Shown in pieces: positions 53,100 to 61,111 of a stretch of 64,000 bases of DNA. Within the stretch, counting starts at the first letter, position 1; each line of letters opens with the position of its first letter. Origin of the DNA: Streptomyces sp. NBC_01304 (GTDB taxonomy: Bacteria > Actinomycetota > Actinomycetes > Streptomycetales > Streptomycetaceae); NCBI RefSeq assembly GCF_035975855.1, contig NZ_CP109055.1, positions 4,340,001 to 4,404,000 on the forward strand. Direction: 5' to 3'. Both the position numbers and the translations under genes were made by a program. Under the pieces are notes generated by a model. That model saw nothing but the letters and a program-made list of their open reading frames with translations, ran no database searches and had not been told where the DNA came from.

Positions 53100-54300
53100 A
53101 CCGCCTGGGAAGGGAAAGACGCAGCAGCGGGGAGGGAGGGGCTGGGGTGGGAGGGAGGGGCTGGGCCGGGGAGGGAAGGGCGCGGGGCCGGGGAGGCCGA
53201 GGCCGGGCCGGGGGGCGGAGCCGGGGAGGGGAGGCCGAGGCCGAGGAGGGGAGGCCGAGGCCGAGGAGGGGAGGCCGGGGCCGAGGAGGGGAGGCCGAGG
53301 CCGAGGAGGGGAGGCCGGGGCCGAGGAGGAAGGGGCGCGGGGCCGAGGAGGGGAGGCCGAGGCCGAGGAGGAAGGGGCGCGGGGCCGAGGAGGGGAGGCC
53401 GAGGCCGAGGAGGAAGGGGCGCGGGGCCGAGGAGGGGAGGCCGAGGCCGAGGAGGAAGGGGCGCGGGGCCGGGGCCGGGGAGGCCGGGGCCGGGCCGGGG
53501 CCGAGGAGGCCGGAGCCGAGGAGGCCGGAGCCGAGGAGGCCGGGGAGGGAGGAGGCCGGAGCCGAGGAGGGAGGTCGAGGCGGGGGCGGAGCCGGGGAGG
53601 GAGGGGGCGGAGCCGGGGAGGGAGGGGGCGGAGCCGGGGGTGCAGGAGCCAACTGAGGGAAATGGGGCCAAGGAATTGGGACAAAGAGGGGCACCAACTG
53701 CCCCCTATCCCCCACCTGTCGAATCTGCCCTCCCTCCGCTCCCGCGCTCCCGCGCTGCCCGCTCCCGCGCCACCCCGCTCCCCCTCTCCGCCGCTGCCCC
53801 GCCCTCCGCCACCCCGCTCCGCCGCTGCCCTGCCCCTCCGCCGCCCCGCGCCTACGCTCCCGCGCTGCCCCGCTCCTCCGCCGCCCGCGTCCACGCTCCC
53901 CTGCTCCTCCGCTCCTCCGCTCCTCCGCTGCCCCACCCCTCCGCCACCCCGCGCCAACGCTCCCGCGCTGCCCAGCCCCTCCGCCACCCAGCCCCTCCGC
54001 CGCCCGCGTCCACGCTCCCCCGCTCCTCCGCTCCCCCTCTCCGCCGCTGCCCCGCCCTCCGCCACCCCGCTCCGCCGCCGCCCTGCCCCTCCGCCGCCCC
54101 GCGCTGCCCCGCTCCTCCGCTCCTCCACCGCTCCGCTCCTCCGCCGCCCCGCGCCCCCTCCTCCGCCGCCCCGCTCCCCGCTGCCCCGCGCCCGCGCTGC
54201 CGCTGCTCCCGCTCGCCTGCCTCTCTCCCTGCTTCCCCTCCCTCCTCCTCCCTCCTCCCTCCTCCTCCCTCCTCCTCCCTGCTGCTGTCTTTCTTGTCTT
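53100..54300. repeat. Purine/pyrimidine strand-switch region with 42-bp minisatellite
   Basis: From about 53100 to 53645 the plus strand is dominated by G and A (GAGGGGAGGCCGAGGCC repeats). Between 53326 and about 53475 a 42-bp unit beginning GAGGAAGGGGCGCGG recurs at 53326, 53368, 53410 and 53452. From about 53700 to 54300 it is dominated by C and T (CTCCGCTCC, CCTCCGCC). No credible gene is present: long frames stay open on both strands because of the skew. With the flanking 107-bp inverted repeat the whole block runs from 52964 to 54464. Confidence 0.9.
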
Positions 54301-54357
54301 TCTCTCCTCGGGGCGGAGGGGCTTCGGGCTGTTCGTCGCTGGTGATCGCCCTCGTAT

Positions 54358-54464
54358 GCCCGTACTGACAGTCATGGGGGAAAGTCAGCCGGCGAGCCGC
54401 TGCAGTCGACGACGAAAGGAGCGGAGGCCACCTGCACCAGCCGCCCCCATCAGCCACGCAATCT
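54358..54464 (-). repeat. Right arm of the 107-bp inverted repeat
   Basis: It is complementary to 52964-53070 with nine mismatches. Sequence similarity stops abruptly at both ends of the arm. Confidence 0.9.
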
Positions 54465-54555
54465 GGCTCCTACCGCGCGCAACGCCTCCGGACGCGAGGT
54501 TCTGCCACCACCTCGTCGCGAGGGCGACGGTGGGGGCTCGCTGTGGAGTGGCCGG

Positions 54556-55683
54556 CTACGGGTTCCCGGGGCCCGGCTGCGCGGGCGGCTGTGGGGTCGG
54601 GGGCTGGGTCAGGTTGCCGGTGACCGAGCCGAAGACGCTCGTCGGGCTCAGGCCCAGGCGGGGGCCGCGCCAGGCCAGGCCGAGGCCGAGGAGGATGGCC
54701 GGGGCGATGACGGAGATCGCCGTGGCGGAGATCTTGAGCGCGACCAGGCCCCAGATCGCGCCGGCCGTCGCGGCGACCATGAGCAGGATGATCGCGGCGT
54801 CGGCCGCGCGCCTGGCCCGGCTGGGGAGCGGCTCGGGCAGGGGCGCTGTCTGCGTGTCGGCCTCGTCGAGGAGGGCCAGCCAGCGGCCCTCTCCTGACCG
54901 TTCGGCGAGGGTGACTGTCTTCCGGGCGAGCTCGTCCAGGGCGGGGGTGCCGTCCCGGAAGACATCGGCGACGGCGGCCCGCAGGGCGTGCTGGACGCGG
55001 GCGATGTACTCGGCGAGCTCGCGTTTTCGCTTGGGACTGCCGTACACGTGGCCCGCCTCGGCGAAGCGCGACAGGGAGCGGACGACCCTCTCCACCTCGC
55101 GGTCGAGCGCCAGTACGTCACTCTCGCCGTCCGCGACCTCCTTACAGGCCATCAAGACGTCACAGCACTGGAGTTGGAGAAGTGCGGGGGCTTCAAGGCT
55201 CCGCAATCGACGAATGGAGAAGAACCATGCGTCGCGGACGAGCCAGATGACCAGAGACAGCGGTACGGCATAGGTCAGCGCGCCACCCACCCACCAAGGT
55301 TCGTCCGGCGCCCCGGCTTCGAGCAGGACGGTCACCGCCAGGAAGGCGACACTTTCAACCATCCAGACAAAGCCCCAGGCGAGGAGGCCTGCGTAATACC
55401 CCACAGCCAGCCGGAGGCTCTTCTCCAGCTCCGCATCCCGAGTGGTGAACGGCCGACCAAACCGCGCGGCGGTCGCGGTGAGCGCATCGGGATCGTACGA
55501 CTTCAGGTTCTGCGACAGATGACCGCCAAGGAGCCTGAAGAGCCGCCTCTCGCTTCGCCAAGGCCTGGCCTTTCGCAGCCATTTCTCGTACTGCTCGCGC
55601 AGGAGGACCAACATCAAGGCAGCGCCACTCGCCGCCACCATCACGTTGCCGATCACCTCACCCGACAAGGCTCCCCCTCCCAC
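54556..55683 (-). CDS. Hypothetical multi-helix membrane protein (375 aa)
   Basis: I do not recognise the family. Hydrophobic helices are predicted at about 10-28, 92-118, 128-148 and two near the C-terminus (about 295-320 and 322-342). A cytoplasmic helical region (about 150-290) rich in charged residues separates them, and the protein ends in a Pro/Gln-rich tail. The start is GTG at 55683 or TTG at 55668, the latter with GGAGGGGGAG upstream. It stands alone between the strand-switch repeat and a divergent lipoprotein gene. Confidence 0.65.
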   Translation of the reverse strand: MGGGALSGEVIGNVMVAASGAALMLVLLREQYEKWLRKARPWRSERRLFRLLGGHLSQNLKSYDPDALTATAARFGRPFTTRDAELEKSLRLAVGYYAGLLAWGFVWMVESVAFLAVTVLLEAGAPDEPWWVGGALTYAVPLSLVIWLVRDAWFFSIRRLRSLEAPALLQLQCCDVLMACKEVADGESDVLALDREVERVVRSLSRFAEAGHVYGSPKRKRELAEYIARVQHALRAAVADVFRDGTPALDELARKTVTLAERSGEGRWLALLDEADTQTAPLPEPLPSRARRAADAAIILLMVAATAGAIWGLVALKISATAISVIAPAILLGLGLAWRGPRLGLSPTSVFGSVTGNLTQPPTPQPPAQPGPGNP

Positions 55684-55782
55684 AGCACAACCGGGCCGCA
55701 GCGACTACGGCCCGGTTCGCGAGGGCCCGATCGTCCCACGAACTGCCGTGCTGCTCAGGCGAGTTGGCCGTACGTTGAGGAC

Positions 55783-56223
55783 ATGAAACGTCGACGTGTG
55801 TTGGCTGTCGTGCTGGCGGTCGCCTTCGCAGCGGGTTGCGGCAGCGGCAAGGGCGGCGAGGACCGTTCCGGTCCGCCGGACGGCGCGCGGAGTTCGGTTG
55901 AGGCGTATGTGAAGGCGCTCAACGCGCGTGACGTCGAGGCCTTGCTGGCGGTGGGTGGTACTCCCGACGAGGCGTGGTCGCGGAAGCAGGCCGGCCGGGT
56001 TCTGTCGGGCAAGGGTGGACGTGGACTCACGGTGGAGGACGTGTCGCTGACGTACGACCGCATGGGGATCTTCCTGGCCGACGCGAAGCTGGTGGCCAAG
56101 GACAAGGACGGCGGGGCGGTTCGGGAGAATCTGGAGCTTGCCCATGAGGGGAAGTGGACGGTGATCCTGTTCGAGCACCCTGCCGATCCGGGCAAGCCTA
56201 CGTCCGGCACCAGCCGGACATAG
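55783..56223 (+). CDS. Putative secreted lipoprotein (146 aa)
   Basis: The signal peptide MKRRRVLAVVLAVAFAAGC ends in a lipobox (FAAGC, Cys19), followed by a Gly/Ser-rich tether. The remaining 110 residues resemble a small SnoaL/NTF2-like fold (SSVEAYVKALNARDVEALLAVGGTPDEAW at the start and VTVILFEH-type strands at the end), as in many DUF4878-like lipoproteins. The assignment is by eye and tentative. ATG at 55783. It converges on the ATPase gene at 56266. Confidence 0.75.
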   Translation: MKRRRVLAVVLAVAFAAGCGSGKGGEDRSGPPDGARSSVEAYVKALNARDVEALLAVGGTPDEAWSRKQAGRVLSGKGGRGLTVEDVSLTYDRMGIFLADAKLVAKDKDGGAVRENLELAHEGKWTVILFEHPADPGKPTSGTSRT

Positions 56224-56265
56224 GCGGCCCTCCGCCCCCTCGCCCTTTCGTGCCCGGCGGTCGCG

Positions 56266-56790
56266 CTACCCCGCCGCGTGCGCCAATGGGGCCCTGCTGA
56301 CCGCCAGTTGGCCGTACGTCGCCGTCGACGCGTGCGGCAATACCGCCCACATGCGGGTACCGCCGGAGGGTTCGCGGGCGTCGCCGAAGCCCCATTCGCC
56401 CTTGCAGGTGCGGACGACGCAGGCGAGGAGGCGGAGGCTTGCTCGGCGGCGGGCGTCGCATTGTGCGGCGAGGCGGGGGTTCGCGTGGCGGGGATGGCCG
56501 TCGTAGAGGATCACTCGGAGGGCACCCTCCCGGTAGCGGAGCGATACGTAGACCTCGGAGGTTGGGGTGAACTGGCATGCCGTTGCGGTCAGTTCGCCGA
56601 CCGTTTGGACTGCCGCGTCCGTGAGGGATTGCAGGCCGTGTTCGGCGAGGATGCGGCGGGTTGCCGCGCGGGCGATGGCGGGGGTTGCGGGGCCCGTTGG
56701 GAGGGTCAGGCTGTACGTCAGCTCGTCGGGGGCGGGTGGGTTGATGGTGGCGAGCTCGGTCTGGCAGGTGGCGGGCATGGTGAGGGACAT
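56266..56790 (-). CDS. RsbW-like ATP-binding protein of a WhiJ-type module
   Basis: The 174-residue single-domain GHKL ATPase has a degenerate N-box (TVGELTATACQFTP, where related anti-sigma kinases have ELVTNA) and a G1-like DGHPRHA segment. It lacks a clear G2 box, as is common in the small ATPases encoded beside WhiJ-like regulators in Streptomyces. It is divergent from the XRE/DUF5753 gene (164 bp apart) and probably acts with it, perhaps by binding the regulator or a sigma factor. Confidence 0.8.
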   Translation of the reverse strand: MSLTMPATCQTELATINPPAPDELTYSLTLPTGPATPAIARAATRRILAEHGLQSLTDAAVQTVGELTATACQFTPTSEVYVSLRYREGALRVILYDGHPRHANPRLAAQCDARRRASLRLLACVVRTCKGEWGFGDAREPSGGTRMWAVLPHASTATYGQLAVSRAPLAHAAG

Positions 56791-56953
56791 CCCTAACTCC
56801 CTTGCGTTGGTGGGTGGTTGAGCGGGCGGTGGCGATGTCTCCGGGCATGCCGGAGGTGCACTTCCGCCACGCGTACTGCGTGACCGTTGCGCTACTCACT
56901 GTAGGGCAGGGCGGAGTACGTGTACTACGGAACGCCGGAATACACTGAGCCGC

Positions 56954-57805
56954 ATGCCGCCGAGAAGCACACCAACGGAGCGACAGCGACGCCTCGGCGC
57001 AGAGTTGCGCAAGATGCGGGTCGCTGCCGGGATGACCACCGAGTACGCCGCCGGACTGCTGGGCGTCCCCCGCACCAACGTGCCCAACATGGAGTCCGGC
57101 CGTTCAGGCATCAGCGCCGATCGCGTACGCACTCTCGCGGGCAATTACGGCTGCCCGGACCAGGGCCTCGTGGATGCACTGGCCTCGATGGCCACCGAGC
57201 GCGACAAGGGTTGGTGGGAGACGTACCGGGGCCAACTCCCTGTCAGCTTCCTGGACATCGCCGAAATGGAGTGGCACGCCACCAGCCTGCGTATCGCCCT
57301 GACCGTGCACATGCCGGGGATACTGCAGACCGAGGAGCACGCCCGCGCCGTCTTCGAGGCGGTGATCCCCCGCCTGCCCGCCGCCGACATCGACGTGCGT
57401 GTGGCCCACCGCATGGACCGTCAGCAGGTACTGGAGAACGCGGAGCCGCCGAGTGTCGACGTGATCGTCCACGAGGCCGCGCTGCGGATGCAGTTCGGTG
57501 GACCGGGCGTCGCTCGGCGGCAGTTGGAGCGCCTTCTGCAACTGAGCGAGCGGGACAGCGTTGCGCTGCACGTCATCCCGTTCAAGGCGGGGAGCTTCCC
57601 TGGCGCCGGGCAGTCCGTCATCTACGCCCAGGCGAACGTGCCGCCGCTCGACACCGTCGAGCTGGACAGCACCCATGGCGCGGAATTCATCGACACGGAG
57701 ATGCAGTTGCAGAAGTATCGGGCCCAGCTCGACGCGATGGAGTCCGTCGCCCTAGCGCCCGCCGCCTCGCGCGACTTCATCCGTACCCTCGCCAACGACC
57801 TGTAG
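56954..57805 (+). CDS. XRE-family regulator with DUF5753 (WhiJ-like)
   Basis: The 283-residue protein has an N-terminal helix-turn-helix (about 12-70; LGAELRKMRVAAGMTTEYAAGLLGVPRTNVPNMESG) and a C-terminal DUF5753 domain (about 85-280; YRGQLPVSFLDIAEMEWHATSLRIALTVHMPGILQTEEHARAV). WhiJ and its paralogues regulate sporulation and antibiotic production. An AGTAC-GT-GTACT inverted repeat at 56915-56926, between the gene and the divergent ATPase, is a candidate operator. The DUF397 gene follows 12 bp downstream. Confidence 0.9.
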   Translation: MPPRSTPTERQRRLGAELRKMRVAAGMTTEYAAGLLGVPRTNVPNMESGRSGISADRVRTLAGNYGCPDQGLVDALASMATERDKGWWETYRGQLPVSFLDIAEMEWHATSLRIALTVHMPGILQTEEHARAVFEAVIPRLPAADIDVRVAHRMDRQQVLENAEPPSVDVIVHEAALRMQFGGPGVARRQLERLLQLSERDSVALHVIPFKAGSFPGAGQSVIYAQANVPPLDTVELDSTHGAEFIDTEMQLQKYRAQLDAMESVALAPAASRDFIRTLANDL

Positions 57806-57817
57806 GAGGCCTCAGCC

Positions 57818-58009
57818 GTGCCGACCATCACTTGGGAAGACCCGTTCTGCGGGGAAGGCGCGAACTGCTTCAGGCTCGGCACAGACCCCGACGGCAACGC
57901 CTACATCGCGGTCGCCGGCCAGGAGGACCGTTACCTCAAAGACGGCCCGGACGCGTTGCGAAGCCTGATCCTGGACATCAAGGCAGGGAAGGCCGACCAC
58001 CTGCTCTGA
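57818..58009 (+). CDS. DUF397-family small protein
   Basis: The 63-residue protein has the DUF397 pattern: Trp near the start (ITWEDPFCGEGANCFRLG), a central strand with an acidic turn, and the terminal RSLILDIKAGKADHLL helix. DUF397 proteins are encoded next to WhiJ-like regulators and are thought to bind and modulate them. The GTG start has a GGAGG site in the gap after the regulator gene, so the two are co-translated. The C-terminus is slightly shorter than usual. Confidence 0.82.
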   Translation: MPTITWEDPFCGEGANCFRLGTDPDGNAYIAVAGQEDRYLKDGPDALRSLILDIKAGKADHLL

Positions 58010-58019
58010 GGAGTGGCTC

Positions 58020-58418
58020 ATGGGTCCCGAAGGGTTCTTCGTCGACACCGCGGAAGACTTCGCCGAAGTTGCCGCCGAGTTGGGCCTGGAGGGGCCCGAG
58101 AACGACGGCACGATGGTGCTCTTCCCCGTGGTCAGGTACCGGACGGACCGCGTGAGGTACGACTTCGGCATCGATGTGCGGGAGCGCCACTCCGTGGCGA
58201 GGGTGTCCCTCAGGACGGACTCCGGCGCCCTGACGATGAACCTCACGGACCTCGCGGAGGCCCTCGGGGTCATGGACCGCACCCGCAAGGGCAGGTTGAA
58301 GGACTCCCCGGGGCTGAACGGCCCCCTCGTACGGCTCGTCCATCCCCTCGTCACGGGCGAGGGGGCGGAAGAGCTGATGCGGGCCGCGGGGGCGAAGGAA
58401 TACACCAGGTTCTGGTAG
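58020..58418 (+). CDS. Hypothetical protein downstream of the WhiJ-type module (132 aa)
   Basis: I do not recognise the family. It is a soluble, acidic alpha/beta protein with no signal peptide or membrane helix. The conserved-looking parts are the FFVDTAEDFAEVAAELGL start, the YRTDRVRYDFGIDVRERHSVARVSL strands and the VRLVHPLVTGEGAEELMRAAGA helix. It begins 10 bp after the DUF397 gene with GAGGAG upstream, so it is likely the third gene of that operon. A perfect 16-bp hairpin terminator follows. Confidence 0.65.
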   Translation: MGPEGFFVDTAEDFAEVAAELGLEGPENDGTMVLFPVVRYRTDRVRYDFGIDVRERHSVARVSLRTDSGALTMNLTDLAEALGVMDRTRKGRLKDSPGLNGPLVRLVHPLVTGEGAEELMRAAGAKEYTRFW

Positions 58419-58424
58419 CGCAAA

Positions 58425-58461
58425 GGGGCCGGGCCGCACCTCGAAGGTGCGGCCCGGCCCC
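58425..58461. terminator. Bidirectional hairpin between convergent genes
   Basis: GGGGCCGGGCCGCACC pairs with its exact complement around TCGAA (58425-58440 and 58446-58461). Confidence 0.9.
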
Positions 58462-58469
58462 GTCGCCTG

Positions 58470-58871
58470 TCAGTCGACGTAATCCTTCGTGCCCGGCCGC
58501 GAGCACAGGACGATCGCGATCACCGAGAGGGCGAACGCGGTGACGAACCCGATGATCTGGGCCTGCGCCGACTCGGTGTCGAAGTCGGCCTGGGCGATCA
58601 TCGCGCCCATCGCCACGCCGGACAGACCGGCGATGATGCCGAGCTGCATGGTCAGCCGCTCGGCCCCGTTTCCGTCGCCCGCCAGGAGCTTCCCCGCGTT
58701 CCGCGCTATGGACAGGCCGAACAGCGTGAGGACCAAGCCGATGATCGGGCCGAAGCCGGACTCGAAGGTCTTGATCCCGATGTACGCCGCGTAGCAGGCA
58801 ATGGTCCCGCCGATCAGCATCGCGAAGACCCCCGCGGCCGTCGCGATGCCCGGCCGGGATGGGTTGGCCAT
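58470..58871 (-). CDS. Small integral membrane protein (133 aa)
   Basis: Four hydrophobic helices (about 10-30, 38-55, 75-95 and 103-125) make up almost the whole protein. The loops are short and the two ends are charged. No family is recognised. It lies 13 bp downstream of the OmpA-like gene in the same direction as the Tad cluster, so it could be the last gene of that transcript. Confidence 0.65.
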   Translation of the reverse strand: MANPSRPGIATAAGVFAMLIGGTIACYAAYIGIKTFESGFGPIIGLVLTLFGLSIARNAGKLLAGDGNGAERLTMQLGIIAGLSGVAMGAMIAQADFDTESAQAQIIGFVTAFALSVIAIVLCSRPGTKDYVD

Positions 58872-58884
58872 GGAGTGCCCTCCT

Positions 58885-59517
58885 CTAAGAGCCGCGCGGG
58901 AAGGAGACCTCCACGCGACGGTTCTTCTTGCGGCCTTCCTCCGTGGAGTTGGAGGCGATCGGGTAGTCCTCGCTGTAGCCGCGGACCTCGAAGGTGATCT
59001 CCGAGCCGAGATCCTTGGCGAGCTCGTCGTGCACGGCGTCGGCGCGCTTCTTGGAGAGCGTCTTGCCGTGGCCGTACGAGCCCAGGTTGTCGGTGAACCC
59101 GAACACCCGGATCTTGGTTGCCTTTTGGGCTTCGATCTCGTCGGCGATCGCCTTGATGCGGCCGAGTGCGTCGGGGTTCAGCTTGGAGCTGTCCTTGCCG
59201 AAGAGGACTTCCGCCTGGAGCGCGAACTTCATGTCGGAGTTCGTCTCTTCGCGGCGCTCCTCGCCGCCGAGGTCTTCGACTACCGACTTGATGTCGAGGA
59301 CGCGGGCGGGGGCGAGGGTGGCGCCGTCGGCGAGTTTCAGGCCTGGGGCGTCGGGATCGACTGTTGGTGGTGGGGAGGTGGTCGTTGAGCCTGGTGGCTG
59401 GGTCGGGTCGTCCTCGGCGTGGGCTGTGCCAATGCTGAGGGTGGCGAGCAGCGCGATTGCCGTGAGGGTTGTTGCGGCTAGGTGCACTGGTCGGCGGCGA
59501 GTGTGGGTGGGGTGCAT
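58885..59517 (-). CDS. OmpA-family peptidoglycan-binding protein of the Tad cluster
   Basis: The 210-residue protein has a signal peptide (about 1-33, ending TAHA-E), a Pro/Thr-rich linker and a C-terminal OmpA domain (about 95-210). The OmpA peptidoglycan-binding motif is visible as IRVFGFTDNLGSYGHGKTLSKKRADAVHDEL, and the last part as GYSEDYPIASNSTEEGRKKNRRVEV. Actinobacterial Tad loci often end with such a protein, which may anchor the pilus machinery to peptidoglycan. It starts 3 bp after the lipoprotein gene stop. Confidence 0.88.
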   Translation of the reverse strand: MHPTHTRRRPVHLAATTLTAIALLATLSIGTAHAEDDPTQPPGSTTTSPPPTVDPDAPGLKLADGATLAPARVLDIKSVVEDLGGEERREETNSDMKFALQAEVLFGKDSSKLNPDALGRIKAIADEIEAQKATKIRVFGFTDNLGSYGHGKTLSKKRADAVHDELAKDLGSEITFEVRGYSEDYPIASNSTEEGRKKNRRVEVSFPRGS

Positions 59518-59520
59518 GGG

Positions 59521-60117
59521 TCACTCACCCTCGGAGATTTCGATCGTGGCGGGGGGCATGTCCCCGACCTGGAAGTCGACCTTGGCCACGCTGTTCGGCG
59601 GGGCCGGGAACTGGGCGAAGAAGGTTTGCTCCTCGTTGCTCTTGAAGCCACCCCTGAATTGCGTGCACAGGCAGCGGCCTTCAGTGTCACGGAGGATCAG
59701 GTAGCGCTTCTTACCCGCCTTGTCGACGACGTTAGCGCCAGCCATCGAGGCGGCATTCCCCATCAGCTCCTTCTCGTCACCTCGCCACCTGTTGGCGACC
59801 CAGATCCCGCTGCCACCGTTCTTCACCTTGCCGCCGACCGTGAGGAAGCCACCCTCGTCTCGCACCGCTGAGGTGATGGTGAGCGTGATGTTCTCCCCAC
59901 CCGTAACCTCGGCCAGCACCTGATCCGCTGCCGGTTCCTGGGTCTCCTCGTCCTTCTTGCCCCCACCATCGTCCTTGGTGGGCTTCTGGGACTGACTCGC
60001 ATTGTCCGAGCCACCGCCGCCCTTGTCGTCTCCCCCGCAGCCGGCCACCGTGAGGACCAAGCCAGCCGTGATCGCCACTGCGGTCAGTGCCCTTCGTACC
60101 TTCATGGTGTGCCGCAT
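59521..60117 (-). CDS. Putative lipoprotein of the Tad cluster
   Basis: The 198-residue precursor has a signal peptide with a lipobox (TVAGC) and a Gly/Ser/Lys-rich tether. The beta-sandwich-like domain (about 75-198) contains ENITLTITSAVRDEGGFLTVGGKVKNGGSGIW, reminiscent of DUF4352-like domains. A CLC motif (RCLCTQF) is conserved-looking. Starts are possible at 60129, 60117 and 60105. It sits between the TadG-like and OmpA genes with very short gaps, so it is probably an accessory of the pilus system. Confidence 0.75.
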   Translation of the reverse strand: MRHTMKVRRALTAVAITAGLVLTVAGCGGDDKGGGGSDNASQSQKPTKDDGGGKKDEETQEPAADQVLAEVTGGENITLTITSAVRDEGGFLTVGGKVKNGGSGIWVANRWRGDEKELMGNAASMAGANVVDKAGKKRYLILRDTEGRCLCTQFRGGFKSNEEQTFFAQFPAPPNSVAKVDFQVGDMPPATIEISEGE

Positions 60118-60156
60118 CCCCTTAAGCACCGCTTCCTTCTCTCGTCGTTCGCTTCG

Positions 60157-60759
60157 TCAATCCACCAGGTGGACCGAGAACAGGTCCTTGGCCGATGGCA
60201 GGGCAACGCCGCCGTTGAGATCCTCAACATGGATAACCCACTGGCGGCCGTCCTTACACGCGATCTCCGCAACCTTGGTCGGGACGTTCAGCACCATGTG
60301 GCACTTCGGTTCCACGACCGCGGTGGCATCGGCCTCGGCGTAGGTGTCCTCAGTCCGAGGGACGAGGGAGTCGCCCACCGGGTAGTTGGTCCTGATCTTG
60401 GCCTTGAAGGCCAGGTCAATACCCGAGGGAGTCGGGTGGACGTAGATCACGGTGGACTCGTTCTCGGCCGCGAGCTGCTGCGCGGCGGCGAAGTAGCCCG
60501 GCCCCGGCGGCATCTTTCCTTCGAGCGGAGGAACCCACGCGCCGGTCGGGAGGGTGGCAATGAACTCCGCCGTTAACTCATCCCTGAATTCCTGCGCAGC
60601 AGCAAGGGCGGCGGCATCCGCAGCGGACTGAGCGCCACTGCGTGCCACCGCCCCTTTGGCGAAGACGAAGAAGACGAACGCAACAAAGAGGACCATCCCC
60701 ACGGTCCATACGTACAGGGGGATGGTCGACCCTTTGTCATCGCGCAAGCGCGGAAGCAT
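60157..60759 (-). CDS. TadG/TadE-like pilus assembly protein
   Basis: The 200-residue protein begins with a basic cytoplasmic segment followed by one membrane helix (about 16-36; RDDKGSTIPLYVWTVGMVLFVAFVFFVFA). An Ala-rich helix (AAAQEFRDEL) and a beta-rich extracellular domain with two cysteines follow. This is the layout of TadE/TadG pseudopilin-like proteins processed by the Tad peptidase. Its ATG overlaps the pilin stop (TGATG, 60757-60761), so the two are coupled. Confidence 0.82.
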   Translation of the reverse strand: MLPRLRDDKGSTIPLYVWTVGMVLFVAFVFFVFAKGAVARSGAQSAADAAALAAAQEFRDELTAEFIATLPTGAWVPPLEGKMPPGPGYFAAAQQLAAENESTVIYVHPTPSGIDLAFKAKIRTNYPVGDSLVPRTEDTYAEADATAVVEPKCHMVLNVPTKVAEIACKDGRQWVIHVEDLNGGVALPSAKDLFSVHLVD

Positions 60760-60962
60760 CAGCCGCCAGTGATCTCGGTTACGGCCTCCTCGATCGCGGT
60801 CGAGATCGTGTCGTCCAGCCCGAGCCCCATCACGGCCGTCACGATCGCCGCGATCAGAATGAGCAAACCCGCGTACTCCACAAACCCGGCACCCTCGTCC
60901 TTCTGGACGCCCTGCATGCGCGAGACAACGCGGTTCTGCCACTTCACGTAGAGCTTCGACAT
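60759..60962 (-). CDS. Flp/Fap-type pilin
   Basis: The 67-residue protein has a short basic leader and the Flp GxxxxEY processing motif (GAGFVEYAG). A hydrophobic helix follows (about 32-52, LLILIAAIVTAVMGLGL), then an Ile/Thr-rich end. Cleavage by an A24 peptidase, such as that encoded at 42082-42891, would release the mature pilin of about 40 residues. It is the probable structural subunit of the Tad pilus. The ATG at 60962 fits the family size. Confidence 0.9.
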   Translation of the reverse strand: MSKLYVKWQNRVVSRMQGVQKDEGAGFVEYAGLLILIAAIVTAVMGLGLDDTISTAIEEAVTEITGG

Positions 60963-61111
60963 GACGTTCCCCTCCGGGTCCGACGGCAACTGCCGACCGC
61001 ACACCGGCCGACTCGACACCGGAAACGTACGCCGAACCCGCCCCCCTCCCGGAGGGCCCGTGGGCCCAACTCCGGGCCCAAAGCCGGGCCTTCGCAGCCT
61101 TCGCCCCCCGC

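Noticed and set aside
52642..54375. Long open frames of more than 500 codons on both strands in the repeat region
   Set aside because: They consist of Gly/Arg/Glu or Pro/Ala/Ser runs created by the purine/pyrimidine skew and the 42-bp repeat; no ribosome site, domain or codon pattern typical of the neighbouring genes is present. Only the DUF559 part (51780-52760) is kept.
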